This document shows, in pieces, positions 17,405-26,187 of a DNA stretch of 53,749 nt. The stretch comes from Chitinophagales bacterium (GTDB lineage Bacteria > Bacteroidota > Bacteroidia > Chitinophagales > Chitinophagaceae). Made by a program: the position numbers and the translations under genes. The stretch spans positions 1-53,749 of the forward strand of contig JAURJU010000101.1 in NCBI GenBank assembly GCA_030832085.1, written 5' to 3'. The notes under the pieces are model-generated. The model did not search any database and was not told the DNA's origin. It worked only from the letters and a program-made list of their open reading frames with translations. Position 1 is the stretch's first letter, and each line of letters begins with the position of its first letter.

Positions 17405-20113
17405 CTATTTTGAAGCAGTGTACACAGGATGCAATGGATTGCCTCCAGATTTCAAGTAAGCCATCAGGTCTTTCAATTCCTCAGGATTGAGTCCGTTGAT
17501 CATGCCCGGCAACATCGGTGATACGTCAGATACCCTTGTTCGTACAACATCTTTTTTCAGGATGGCCTTGATGGTTTGTGTATCGAATGGATTTTGAGAA
17601 ATGTAATATTTCAAATTGTCCTGGCGAATCAATCTGCCCAAAACAGAACCGCCTGTTTTGAGGAAGAAAACGGTGGATCCGTATTGGTCTGAAATGGTTT
17701 TGCTGGGAGAGATGATGGCCTCAAGCATGTCCTTGTTGGAGAACCGGGTTCCCAATTGAGTAAGGTCCGGGCCAGCAATACCTCCTTCACCCTTGATTTG
17801 GTGGCAGGTGCGGCAAAGCGAAGCGGCAAACATGGCCTTACCCTGTTCGAAGTTTCTTGTGCCGTTTGCGCTGTCAACAATGGCCAAAGCCTCCTCAACC
17901 TTCCAGCCGCGGCCAGGGCCTTTGGGTCTTACAGGTCCGATGTCCAAGCCTTTTCTGGCAAGGCTTACAATTTCATCACCTGACATTTTGTTGTAGGTGG
18001 CAAGACTTTCCTTGGGAACATTTTCCAATGCATTCTTTCTTGCCTTGTCAATAAACCCTACATAACAGACACCGCCTTTGTATCCGAAGGCAGTATAGTA
18101 CCATTTGAAATAGCTATTCCTCAGTTCCGTTGTCCATCCATTCTTTGCCTGGCTCAGCACGTTTGCGTACCAGGTCTGGGTGAGAGGAGGCATTTTTGAA
18201 AGCATGCCAGCAATGTCCATCCCGTATTGCGGATTTCGGAGAATGAGGTCTGCGGATGCCGATAACGTTTTTTGTGCGTTCATGTCATCCTTTGCCAGCG
18301 TCAGCAATGCCATTGTTTTTTCAACTGCTTTGGGTGCATCAACATAGACCAGCAGTTTACTGAGCTCTTTATTGAGGTCGTTTGTAGCAGCAGGGAAGAT
18401 GGGGCTGAGGAGGTTGGAAACAGCATTTTTTTCTGCTGCATCCGGGGCACCCATCCTTGTAAACACCAATTCAATGGCACGCATCAGATCCAGGCGTTGT
18501 GCATCAGAAAGTGTTGATATGTTCACTTTTGTCAATGCATCCAACAATGGTTTCTTGGTTTTAGGATCTCCGCGTCGAGCCAATCCGATGGCAGCATGTG
18601 TAAGTGTGACGGGATCTTTTTCATTCAATGTTTTTTCTGTCCACTCGCTCAAAGGTTGCGCTTCAACGGCAATTCTTGCAGCATAACGGATGAAACGATC
18701 CTTGTCTTTTAGGTAAGGCCAGGCCTCATTTACCGCACCTGCTTTGACATTGCCATGGAACGCTTCCAACTTTTTTCGGATTTTCTGTGCTTCATTCAAT
18801 TCTGCAACAACCGGCTTTGCTTCTTTGCTTTCATTTCCAGCATAGTAAACACGGTACATGTCTGACTCCAAGCGTCTGCCTCCTGTCATGAAGTAGAGTG
18901 CGCCATCAGGCCCAACTACACCATCTGTAAGTGGAAGGGGAGAACCGGAAATAAATTCTTCTCCTGTTGCAGTATAGGAGGCTCCATTTGCTTTTGGATA
19001 GACAGCATAAATAATACCAAAACTCCAATCAAAAGCAAAGAAGGCATTCCGGTATTTTTCAGGAAATTTTGCATTTCCTCCAAATACAAAATTTGTTGGG
19101 GAACCTTGGCCTACATTGATGGCGGCAGGAAGGTTGTCTGCGTAATTGGGATTCCATTTGTGGGTGCCTGGTCTCCAGCCATATTCTCCTCCGCTGGTTA
19201 CATGTAAAATTCTCGTGGGACGGTACCATGGTGTTCCGAAATCCCACTCCATGTCCGAGTCATAGGTAAACATTTCTCCGGCACTGTTGAAGGCAAGGTC
19301 AAAGGGGTTGCGAAACCCTGATGCAATCAGATCCCACTTGCTTCCGCTGGGATCAACCTGTGCCACCCATCCGCCATGGGATTCCACCGTATTGTCATGG
19401 CCATTGGGATCCTTGATCAACGGAAAGAGGTTGTCCTGCTTTCCATCGGGTATATTGCGGTAGGAGTCCATCTTTGGTATCTTGGTAAAATTTCCAGCAA
19501 TTACAAAAAGAGATTGTTTGTCAGGAGAAAGAACAATGCTGTGCGGCCCATGTTCCCCATCGCCATCAAGCAGCTTGAGCAAAGTAATCTTGTCATACTG
19601 GTCGTCTCCGTCAGTATCCTGCAGGCGATAGAGTCCGCTTGTTTTTTTCAGCTTTGCATTGCCCCTGTGGTTGATCATGACATAAAGGCTATTGAATGCA
19701 TACAGGAGTCCATGTGCATATCCCATGGAAACTTTTCCTTGGGTGGTATCGCTCATGAACGCCGGGTCATTGAGTACCTCAAGTTTTTCGATGGTTGTCT
19801 TGTTGACGGTATCTCCGATGGCTGGCACTTTTAACCGGTAAAGGAATCCATATTGGTCAGATGCAATAATCCGCCCCTTGTGATCAAAGGTCATGGATAC
19901 CCATGAACCTTCCTGGTTTTCTGATGGTCCATACAGTCGTTCCGCTATAAAATCTTGTGGGAGTTTAAGGTTTGCTACTTTGGAATCTTTTGACAGGTAA
20001 AATTCCTGCTCATCACTGATTGAAAAGGAAATAACCAGAACAATGGGAAGCGCCAGCAGCAAAAGCCTGGACAAAGGGGTCAGTTTTTTTTTCATTAGAG
20101 CATTTTTTTTCAT
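17405..20113 (-). CDS. Exported propeller/HEAT-like/cytochrome c protein
   Basis: About 902 residues, first gene of cluster A. An ATG at 20111-20113 is used; the reading frame could open at a TTG three codons earlier or at the ATG at 20093-20095. A signal sequence (LLLLALPIVLVISFSIS) is followed by a glucose/sorbosone-dehydrogenase-like propeller (about residues 40-430; GFRNPFDLAFNSAGEMFTYD, GVVGPDGALYFMTGG), a HEAT-like helical region, and a C-terminal cytochrome c with CRTCH about 90 residues after YVGFIDKA. The segment GEGGIAGPDLTQLG following the haem motif is the putative haem-binding domain signature shared with Planctomycete proteins. I infer a periplasmic dehydrogenase or electron acceptor for sugar oxidation. 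Confidence 0.87.
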   Translation of the reverse strand: MKKNALMKKKLTPLSRLLLLALPIVLVISFSISDEQEFYLSKDSKVANLKLPQDFIAERLYGPSENQEGSWVSMTFDHKGRIIASDQYGFLYRLKVPAIGDTVNKTTIEKLEVLNDPAFMSDTTQGKVSMGYAHGLLYAFNSLYVMINHRGNAKLKKTSGLYRLQDTDGDDQYDKITLLKLLDGDGEHGPHSIVLSPDKQSLFVIAGNFTKIPKMDSYRNIPDGKQDNLFPLIKDPNGHDNTVESHGGWVAQVDPSGSKWDLIASGFRNPFDLAFNSAGEMFTYDSDMEWDFGTPWYRPTRILHVTSGGEYGWRPGTHKWNPNYADNLPAAINVGQGSPTNFVFGGNAKFPEKYRNAFFAFDWSFGIIYAVYPKANGASYTATGEEFISGSPLPLTDGVVGPDGALYFMTGGRRLESDMYRVYYAGNESKEAKPVVAELNEAQKIRKKLEAFHGNVKAGAVNEAWPYLKDKDRFIRYAARIAVEAQPLSEWTEKTLNEKDPVTLTHAAIGLARRGDPKTKKPLLDALTKVNISTLSDAQRLDLMRAIELVFTRMGAPDAAEKNAVSNLLSPIFPAATNDLNKELSKLLVYVDAPKAVEKTMALLTLAKDDMNAQKTLSASADLILRNPQYGMDIAGMLSKMPPLTQTWYANVLSQAKNGWTTELRNSYFKWYYTAFGYKGGVCYVGFIDKARKNALENVPKESLATYNKMSGDEIVSLARKGLDIGPVRPKGPGRGWKVEEALAIVDSANGTRNFEQGKAMFAASLCRTCHQIKGEGGIAGPDLTQLGTRFSNKDMLEAIISPSKTISDQYGSTVFFLKTGGSVLGRLIRQDNLKYYISQNPFDTQTIKAILKKDVVRTRVSDVSPMLPGMINGLNPEELKDLMAYLKSGGNPLHPVYTASK

Positions 20114-20289
20114 CAAAAACAAGGTCGTTTATTCAATCCGGTAAAGTGGAGCAGTTTGCTTAAATTGCCCCTGGTTTTATTTCCCGTAAAGTAGGGCTTA
20201 CCCATCAATAAAAAAAATATATTGGGCAAAGTTTATGAACGGGTTTTAACCAGTCCATTTCATTTATTTTATCACAGTTTCGTATATAT
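20114..20289. promoter_or_regulatory. Divergent intergenic region between cluster A and the DUF1549/DUF1501 pair
   Basis: These 176 bases separate two divergently transcribed units of about 13 kb and 4 kb and must contain their promoters. No exact TAnnTTTG box is present on either strand; the closest minus-strand match is AAACTTTG. This suggests an alternative sigma factor or activator-dependent promoter. I see no obvious operator palindrome. Confidence 0.45.
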
Positions 20290-22806
20290 ATGAATGAAAA
20301 TTCTTCTAACAATCCTGTTCTGACCAAGCGACTGTTTTGGATAGGGCTTTTTCTTTCATGGGTATGCATATTTGCCATCCTGAATACCCTTGTTGTTTCA
20401 GGGGTTGGCGCAGGTGTGACGCAGCACCCATTCTGGGTGTTGCTTGGGAAACTGCATCCAGTGGTTGTACACCTGCCTATCGGTGTCTTTCTTTTTGCTG
20501 GTTTTCTCGAATTGCTTTCCATCAGGAACAACCCCATTGCGTATCGATCTGCCATTCAGTTGTGCCTCTTTGTTGGTCTGATTGGAGGGACTTTTTCAGC
20601 ACTTTCAGGATTGATCTTGTCTTATGGCAGCGACCATGAAAATGCACTTTTAATGAAACACCAATGGGTTGGAATCCTTGTTTTGGTGCTGAATGCAATT
20701 TCCTGGCTCTTGCATACAAGGATCATGCAGGGTGCAATACCAAAAGCATTGCTGCATTTTCGCATCGTTCTTTTTTCCGCAACCGTTTCCCTTTTTTTTG
20801 CTACTCATTATGGGGCATCACTTACCCATGGCACAAATTATTTATTGGGTCAAGTAAATGTAGCGCCACCATCGGCAAAACTGAAAAAAGCAATCATCGA
20901 TACACCGCAAGATGTACAGCCTGTTTCCATAAAAAATGATCCATTAACCCTTGAGCAGAGCATTGACCTTCATCTTCAGGTAAGGACCATTCTTGCGCAC
21001 AATTGCTATAAATGCCACGGAGAAGAAAAGTTAAAAGGTGGACTCAGGTTGGATCATATTGATCATATTTTGAAGGGAGGAGAAAGCGGCCCTGCTGTCA
21101 TTCCCGGCAAGGCATCAGAAAGTGAATTGTTCAAGCGCATCAGTTTGCCCGCTGGTCACGATGATGTTATGCCATCAGAAGGGAAAAAGCTTACAGCAGC
21201 GGAGATCAGGGTAATAGGTTTCTGGATCAACAGTGGTGCTTTGTGGCCTGACAGTCAGCAGTTGAAAAAAACATTTCGGGTTGCAGCGCTTGCGCCGCGC
21301 AATCCAACTTTGCCAAAGTCTTCATCTGCATTCGACAATTCCATAGACCAATGGACAAATGAATATTTCAAGCAGAAAAACCTTCGATGGCCCAGGTTGG
21401 CCGATGACAGGACTTTCATCCGAAGGGTGTATATGGACATCATTGGATTGCTTCCACAGCCTTCAGAAATGGAAGCGTTCCTTTCTGACCAATCTTCCAA
21501 CAAAAGGGCAGCGTTGGTTTCGAAATTGCTATCGCGTCAAGACGATTATGCTTCCCATTGGTTGAGTTTTTGGAATGATGCCCTGCGCAATGATTACACT
21601 GGCACTGGATACATAACTGGCGGTAGGTTCAACATCACCGATTGGTTGTATACTTCCATTAAATCCAACAAACCCTATCCCCAGTTTGTAAAAGAACTGG
21701 TGAGTCCCACCAAGGAGTCAAAGGGCTTTATTGAAGGTATAAAATGGAGAGGGGAAATCAATGCCAGTCAACGAACAGAAATGCAGGCTGCCCAGAATGT
21801 TGCGCAGGTTTTTCTTGGACTGAACCTCAAGTGCGCTTCTTGTCACAACAGTTTCATCAGCGATTGGAAGCTATCTGATGCATACGGATTTGCCAATATT
21901 TTTGCAGACAGCTCTTTGGAGATCAACCGTTGTGATAAACCAACCGGCAAGTTTACACGTCCACAAATGCTCTGGAAAGATTTGGGGAAAATCGACAGCC
22001 TGGAATCACGAAAAGTGAAGATGGCGCAACTGGCGGAAATCATGGTGAAGCCAGAGAATGGGCGGCTTTACCGTACTGTCGTTAACCGCATTTGGAGGCA
22101 GATGATGGGTCGTGGATTGGTTGAGCCGGTAGACCAGATGGACAATCAACCCTGGAGCCAGGATTTATTGGATTGGCTGGCATTTGATTTTCAAAAAAAA
22201 GGTGGTGACATCAAAGCGTTGATTTACCAAATTGCTACATCAAAAACCTACCAAACAGCTTCAGTTGGACTCAAGGATCCCAATGACATTGTCCTTCAGA
22301 ATTATACGTTCAAGGGGGTATTGAGAAAGCGCATTACGGCTGAACAATTTGCCGACATTGCAGGTGTGATTGTAGATCCGATTTTCCCCGATTCAATCAT
22401 GAAATACAAACCAAAATTTGACATTGGGTTTGTTCCTGCAGGTGGGTTTTATGCACGTGCTGCATTTATCGCAAACAATTCTTTTTTGATTGCTATGGGA
22501 AGACCCAACAGGGAAAATGTTACCACAAGCAGGGAGACCCAGGCCAACTTATTGCAAGCACTGGAATTGACCAATGGAGACCGCTTCAATGCCATGTTGA
22601 AAAGAGGTGCCGTCAAATGGAAACAGCGGTATAACGATCGCGAATCCCTTGTTCAGGCAGTTTATCGGTTGGGCTTGGGACGCAAACCCAATTCCAGAGA
22701 GAAGGCCGTTGCTGAAAATCTAATGGGTTCCAATCCCAGCTTGGAGTCCATTCAGGACTTTTTCTGGGCCATCTTATTGTTGCCGGAATTGCAGATCATT
22801 GATTAA
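20290..22806 (+). CDS. Membrane-anchored cytochrome c fused to DUF1549 and DUF1553 domains
   Basis: 838 residues. Residues about 12-185 form 4-5 membrane helices with the motif HPVVVHLPIGVFL (DUF2231-like). A PSCyt1-type cytochrome follows with CYKCH at 239-243, GGLRLDHI and the conserved VMPSEGKKLTAAEI tail. DUF1549 occupies about 350-540 (RTFIRRVYMDIIGLLPQPSE) and contains a second haem-like motif, CASCH at 515-519. DUF1553 fills the rest (YRTVVNRIWRQMMGRGLVEPVDQMD). These families are abundant in Planctomycetes and of unknown biochemical role. The fusion to a membrane module argues for electron transfer to the respiratory chain. The DUF1501 partner starts about 20 bases downstream. Confidence 0.85.
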   Translation: MNENSSNNPVLTKRLFWIGLFLSWVCIFAILNTLVVSGVGAGVTQHPFWVLLGKLHPVVVHLPIGVFLFAGFLELLSIRNNPIAYRSAIQLCLFVGLIGGTFSALSGLILSYGSDHENALLMKHQWVGILVLVLNAISWLLHTRIMQGAIPKALLHFRIVLFSATVSLFFATHYGASLTHGTNYLLGQVNVAPPSAKLKKAIIDTPQDVQPVSIKNDPLTLEQSIDLHLQVRTILAHNCYKCHGEEKLKGGLRLDHIDHILKGGESGPAVIPGKASESELFKRISLPAGHDDVMPSEGKKLTAAEIRVIGFWINSGALWPDSQQLKKTFRVAALAPRNPTLPKSSSAFDNSIDQWTNEYFKQKNLRWPRLADDRTFIRRVYMDIIGLLPQPSEMEAFLSDQSSNKRAALVSKLLSRQDDYASHWLSFWNDALRNDYTGTGYITGGRFNITDWLYTSIKSNKPYPQFVKELVSPTKESKGFIEGIKWRGEINASQRTEMQAAQNVAQVFLGLNLKCASCHNSFISDWKLSDAYGFANIFADSSLEINRCDKPTGKFTRPQMLWKDLGKIDSLESRKVKMAQLAEIMVKPENGRLYRTVVNRIWRQMMGRGLVEPVDQMDNQPWSQDLLDWLAFDFQKKGGDIKALIYQIATSKTYQTASVGLKDPNDIVLQNYTFKGVLRKRITAEQFADIAGVIVDPIFPDSIMKYKPKFDIGFVPAGGFYARAAFIANNSFLIAMGRPNRENVTTSRETQANLLQALELTNGDRFNAMLKRGAVKWKQRYNDRESLVQAVYRLGLGRKPNSREKAVAENLMGSNPSLESIQDFFWAILLLPELQIID

Positions 22807-22827
22807 ATTAGCATTGAAACATTGCCA

Positions 22828-24252
22828 ATGAGCAACCACAAGGACAGAAGGAATTTTTTAAAGACGACCAGTGCTGCAACCATTGCAGCACTGGGTGCCT
22901 CCATGCCTCTTTCAGGTCTCTTGAGCAGCATGAAGCCCATAGGGAAGACTTCAACGGCAGATACAGTTATTCTGCTATGGATGGGCGGCGGCATGGCACA
23001 TACCGAAACATTCGACCCCAAAAAATTTACTGCATTTTCCACTGGAATGAAATCCAACGATGTGTTGAGTACTTTCCAATCTGTGCCTACCGTTTTGGAT
23101 GATGTCTATTTTTCAGAAGGCCTTCAATCCATAGGAAACGTGTTGGATAGGGGTACGGTCATTCGTTCCTATGTTGCAGCAGACATGGGGCATATCCTGC
23201 ATTCCCGTCACCAATACCATTGGCATACCTGTTATCGGCCGCCACAATCCGTATCTGCTCCGCACATTGGATCCTGGATAGCGAAAGAGCTGGGGCCCAT
23301 CAATTCAGCCATTCCGGCTTTTATTGATATCGGGCAACGTTTTACTGTAGGCGAAGGAGAGGAGCTCAAGGCCTTTCATACGGCAGGATTTTTGGGTAAC
23401 GAGTTTGGTCCGTTCATGATTCCTGATCCAACAGCAGGATTGGAATCTGTGCGGCCCCCTGTAGGGATGAATGAAACAAGGTTTGAAAAAAGAAACCAGC
23501 TTTACCGTGAATTGATGAAACAAGGTGCCATGGGTGAATTTGGTTCGGATTATCACAAGGAATCCATGGTCCGTTCCATGGAGCAGGCCTACCGTTTGTT
23601 GAAGTCGCCGGAAGCTGCTGCATTTGACCTCAACAAAGAACCTCGATCAAGCTATGAAGTTTATAATACTGGAAGATTTGGCCTGGGATGCCTTATGGCA
23701 AAGCGACTCACACAGCAGGGCGCACGCTTCATCAGTGTGACCACAGAATATGAACCATTCATGAACTGGGACACGCATGAAAATGGCCATACACGTTTGA
23801 AGGAAATGAAAAAGAGGATTGACGCTCCCATTGCCCAATTGGTCAAAGATCTTGAAAAGTCTGGTCATCTGGACAGAACCCTGATTGTTTTGGCCACCGA
23901 ATTCAGCAGGGACATGATGGTAGAAGGTCGACCCGAATTGAAGGTGCAAGAGCAGGTTCGGCAGCCAGAAATCATCAATGACATTAAATTTTATGGTATG
24001 CACAGGCATTTTACCGATGGCTGTTCAATGCTCATGTTTGGTGGGGGTATTAAAAAGGGAAATGTGTATGGAAAAACAGCCGATGAGCGGCCATGCAAAA
24101 CAGTGGAAAACCCCATTGTGATCGACCAGGTTCACCAAACCATTTACCATGCTTTGGGAATAGATCCTCAAACCAATTATGTCGTAGAGGAAAGACCATT
24201 TTATACTACGCCAGACGGCAAAGGAAAGCATGTAAAGGAACTTTTTGGTTAA
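22828..24252 (+). CDS. DUF1501 (sulfatase-like) protein with Tat-type leader
   Basis: About 474 residues. The N-terminus DRRNFLKTTSAATIAALG has the twin-arginine motif, so it is probably folded before export. The body has the alkaline-phosphatase-superfamily signature of DUF1501: TVILLWMGGGMAHTETFDPK near the start, FINWDTHENGH-like segment FMNWDTHENGHTRLKEM in the middle and GMHRHFTDGCSMLMFGGG near the end. An upstream ATG at 22822 adds two residues. DUF1501 genes usually pair with DUF1549/DUF1553 genes, as here. Biochemical function is not established; a metal-dependent hydrolase acting outside the cytoplasm is inferred. Confidence 0.87.
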   Translation: MSNHKDRRNFLKTTSAATIAALGASMPLSGLLSSMKPIGKTSTADTVILLWMGGGMAHTETFDPKKFTAFSTGMKSNDVLSTFQSVPTVLDDVYFSEGLQSIGNVLDRGTVIRSYVAADMGHILHSRHQYHWHTCYRPPQSVSAPHIGSWIAKELGPINSAIPAFIDIGQRFTVGEGEELKAFHTAGFLGNEFGPFMIPDPTAGLESVRPPVGMNETRFEKRNQLYRELMKQGAMGEFGSDYHKESMVRSMEQAYRLLKSPEAAAFDLNKEPRSSYEVYNTGRFGLGCLMAKRLTQQGARFISVTTEYEPFMNWDTHENGHTRLKEMKKRIDAPIAQLVKDLEKSGHLDRTLIVLATEFSRDMMVEGRPELKVQEQVRQPEIINDIKFYGMHRHFTDGCSMLMFGGGIKKGNVYGKTADERPCKTVENPIVIDQVHQTIYHALGIDPQTNYVVEERPFYTTPDGKGKHVKELFG

Positions 24253-24303
24253 GCTCCTCATCAATTGACAGCTGCTCACTCGGGTGCGTCAAACGTCAAA
24301 CAA

Positions 24304-24334
24304 TCTGTATTTTCCCTTTTTTTACCTAACTTTG
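24304..24334 (+). promoter_or_regulatory. Promoter of tRNA-Val(GAC) and probably clpS
   Basis: TAACTTTG at 24327-24334 matches the -7 consensus and sits 11 bases before the tRNA, the same spacing as at the other tRNA-Val gene. TCTG at 24304-24307, 19 bases upstream, is a weak -33 element. Confidence 0.6.
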
Positions 24335-24345
24335 CAATCCAATTC

Positions 24346-24420
24346 GGAACATTAGCTCAGTTGGTTTAGAGCATTACTTTGACAGAGTAGGGGTCACTGG
24401 TTCGAGTCCAGTATGTTCCA
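24346..24420 (+). tRNA. tRNA-Val (anticodon GAC)
   Basis: The 75-base cloverleaf has acceptor GGAACAT paired with ATGTTCC, D-arm GCTC/GAGC, anticodon stem TTACT/AGTAG around loop TTGACAG giving anticodon GAC, and a T-arm with GGTTCGAGTCC. It reads GUC/GUU valine codons. CCA is not encoded. No terminator follows; clpS begins 28 bases downstream on the same strand. Confidence 0.93.
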
Positions 24421-24448
24421 CCATCTTTTTACAACCTGCAAGCGCAGC

Positions 24449-24736
24449 ATGCCACTCAACCCCATTTACAAGGAGCAATATGAAACCGAAGTGCTTGACA
24501 GCGCCGGTTATGCTTTGATTGTATGGAATGACGAAGTGAATACCTTTGATCACGTCATCAAAACCTTGATGGAAGTGTGCAAGCATGAAAGGGAACAGGC
24601 AGAGCAATGCGCAATGTTCATCCATTACAAAGGCAAATATGGAGTAAAGCATGGATCCTATGATGAGCTCAAACCCATGTGCGATGCCATTACAGACAGG
24701 GGCATTGGTGCTACCGTGGAAGAATTGAAAGGATAG
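24449..24736 (+). CDS. clpS: ATP-dependent Clp protease adaptor ClpS
   Basis: A 95-residue ClpS fold, the usual size. YALIVWNDEVNTFDHVIKTL contains the NDExNTFDxV segment that forms the N-degron pocket, followed by the CKHEREQAEQCAMFIHYKGK helix-strand typical of the family. ClpS delivers N-end-rule substrates to ClpA/ClpC. The ATG at 24449 is used because an upstream alternative at 24413 lies inside the tRNA T-arm. The gene is probably co-transcribed with tRNA-Val(GAC). Confidence 0.9.
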   Translation: MPLNPIYKEQYETEVLDSAGYALIVWNDEVNTFDHVIKTLMEVCKHEREQAEQCAMFIHYKGKYGVKHGSYDELKPMCDAITDRGIGATVEELKG

Positions 24737-24752
24737 TCAAGGGATTCCCAAC

Positions 24753-26123
24753 TCATTTGAAATGCACACTCATTTCAGGATAAACAGTAGCATGGTTCAT
24801 GACCAAAGATCGAATGAATTCATTTGATGCAGCGGGTTCCAGCAATTTGACAAGCTTTTCTTGTTTCAAGTGAATGGCATCTTTCGTTACATAGCCCAAG
24901 GCAAGCAAATCATTCCTTCCAATCATGATACAGGTCAATTCATCATCTGTCCTGCCAGGTCCAAACACGGCAATGGTGGGTGAGTGGTGAATCATTTCCC
25001 TGATGGCGGATTTTACCTTGGTATTGTATGACGCAATGTCTTCCGCATGCTCACAGATTCCTTCACAAAATGATTCTTCGATGCCCACACAGGCAATGGT
25101 TTCTTTTTGCAGAAAACACATCTTGGGACAAAGGCCATATTCCCTTGCAAGTTTATTCAACAGTCTTTGCCCGTCAACCTGCATGGGAAAGCTGGTATGG
25201 GATTGCAGGTACTTTTTCTTTTTTATGATGCCCAAGCGCAGCACACCTTGCATGTCCTCATAACTGCATATGCCAAATCGATTTTCAAATTTTTTCTGGG
25301 ATCGGTTGAACTGTGGCCATAAACGCTTGATTTCAATGCTTTCGAAAACACTCATCATCAGCTCATTTCCACATTCCCTGAAACTGATTTTATTGACCAT
25401 TCTGATAAGGTCCTGTTTTTTTTTGCCAATGTCATTGTTTGAAAAATGGCTTGTAACCCTTTTTTTCAACCGTTTGGCCTTGCCCACATAGATGATTTTT
25501 CCTTTGCTGTCATGGAAATAGTAAACACCTGGCGTATTCGGCATTTTATCCAGGTCATCACTCGAAAGGTGCATCGGAAGGTAGCTGTCCCCACTTCCTT
25601 TTTTGAGCATGCCTTGAATATGACCCGCCATGTCGTTTTTCAGCAACTTGTGAAACAGAATTGCCGTTGCCTCTGCATCGCCCATTGCACGATGCCTGTC
25701 CTCAATAACAATGTCCAATGATCGGCAAAGGTTCCCCAGGCTATAGCTTTGGAAACCTTCAAATATTTTTCTGCTCAGCCTTACCGTGCAAAGCTTTCTG
25801 GACTGCAACTTGAACCCATGTTGCGATAACTGATGGGCAATAAAGGAGAAATCAAAATTTACATTATGCGCCACAAATACCTTGTCATGCAGCAATTCGT
25901 ATACATCCTTTGCAACTTGACCAAAAACTGGTGCATTGCTCACCATCTTGTCGGTGATGCCAGTGAGTTTTTCAATGAATACGGGAATCGGCTGCATTGG
26001 ATTTACCAATGTGGTATACCTGTGCATGATGCTGGCTCCATCAGTGATCAATATGGCGATCTCTGTGATTCTTCCAGTCCCTGCGTTTCCTCCAGTAGTT
26101 TCTATGTCTACAATTGCGTACAT
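24753..26123 (-). CDS. DEDDh exonuclease (Pol III epsilon-like) fused to GIY-YIG nuclease domain
   Basis: 456 residues. The N-terminal half is an RNase-T/DnaQ-like 3'-5' exonuclease: AIVDIETTGG (Exo I), HNVNFDFSFI (Exo II), HRAMGDAEAT (Exo III, DEDDh). From about residue 195 comes a UvrC/Cho-like GIY-YIG domain (NTPGVYYFHDSKGKIIYVGKA, then a conserved Arg and Glu), followed by about 180 residues with a cysteine-containing segment (CPKMCFLQKETIACVG). The family is recurrent in Bacteroidota and usually annotated as an exonuclease/UvrC-like repair protein. It should act on damaged DNA in the cytosol. It is tail to tail with clpS, 16 bases apart. Confidence 0.88.
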   Translation of the reverse strand: MYAIVDIETTGGNAGTGRITEIAILITDGASIMHRYTTLVNPMQPIPVFIEKLTGITDKMVSNAPVFGQVAKDVYELLHDKVFVAHNVNFDFSFIAHQLSQHGFKLQSRKLCTVRLSRKIFEGFQSYSLGNLCRSLDIVIEDRHRAMGDAEATAILFHKLLKNDMAGHIQGMLKKGSGDSYLPMHLSSDDLDKMPNTPGVYYFHDSKGKIIYVGKAKRLKKRVTSHFSNNDIGKKKQDLIRMVNKISFRECGNELMMSVFESIEIKRLWPQFNRSQKKFENRFGICSYEDMQGVLRLGIIKKKKYLQSHTSFPMQVDGQRLLNKLAREYGLCPKMCFLQKETIACVGIEESFCEGICEHAEDIASYNTKVKSAIREMIHHSPTIAVFGPGRTDDELTCIMIGRNDLLALGYVTKDAIHLKQEKLVKLLEPAASNEFIRSLVMNHATVYPEMSVHFK

Positions 26124-26187
26124 GCCCGCATCGAATATTATCCAAAACTAATAAGATAATTCCGAAGCCAATGGCCTTGTTGAAAAC

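Noticed and set aside
7159-24252. Polysaccharide-utilisation locus (SusC/SusD type)
   Set aside because: No SusD-like lipoprotein, no SusC-type receptor and no glycoside hydrolase occur in the cluster. The TonB-dependent receptor at 4381-6840 is separated from it by the tRNA and terminator.
24436-24448. Terminator between tRNA-Val(GAC) and clpS
   Set aside because: The bases form no stable hairpin and no U-run follows.
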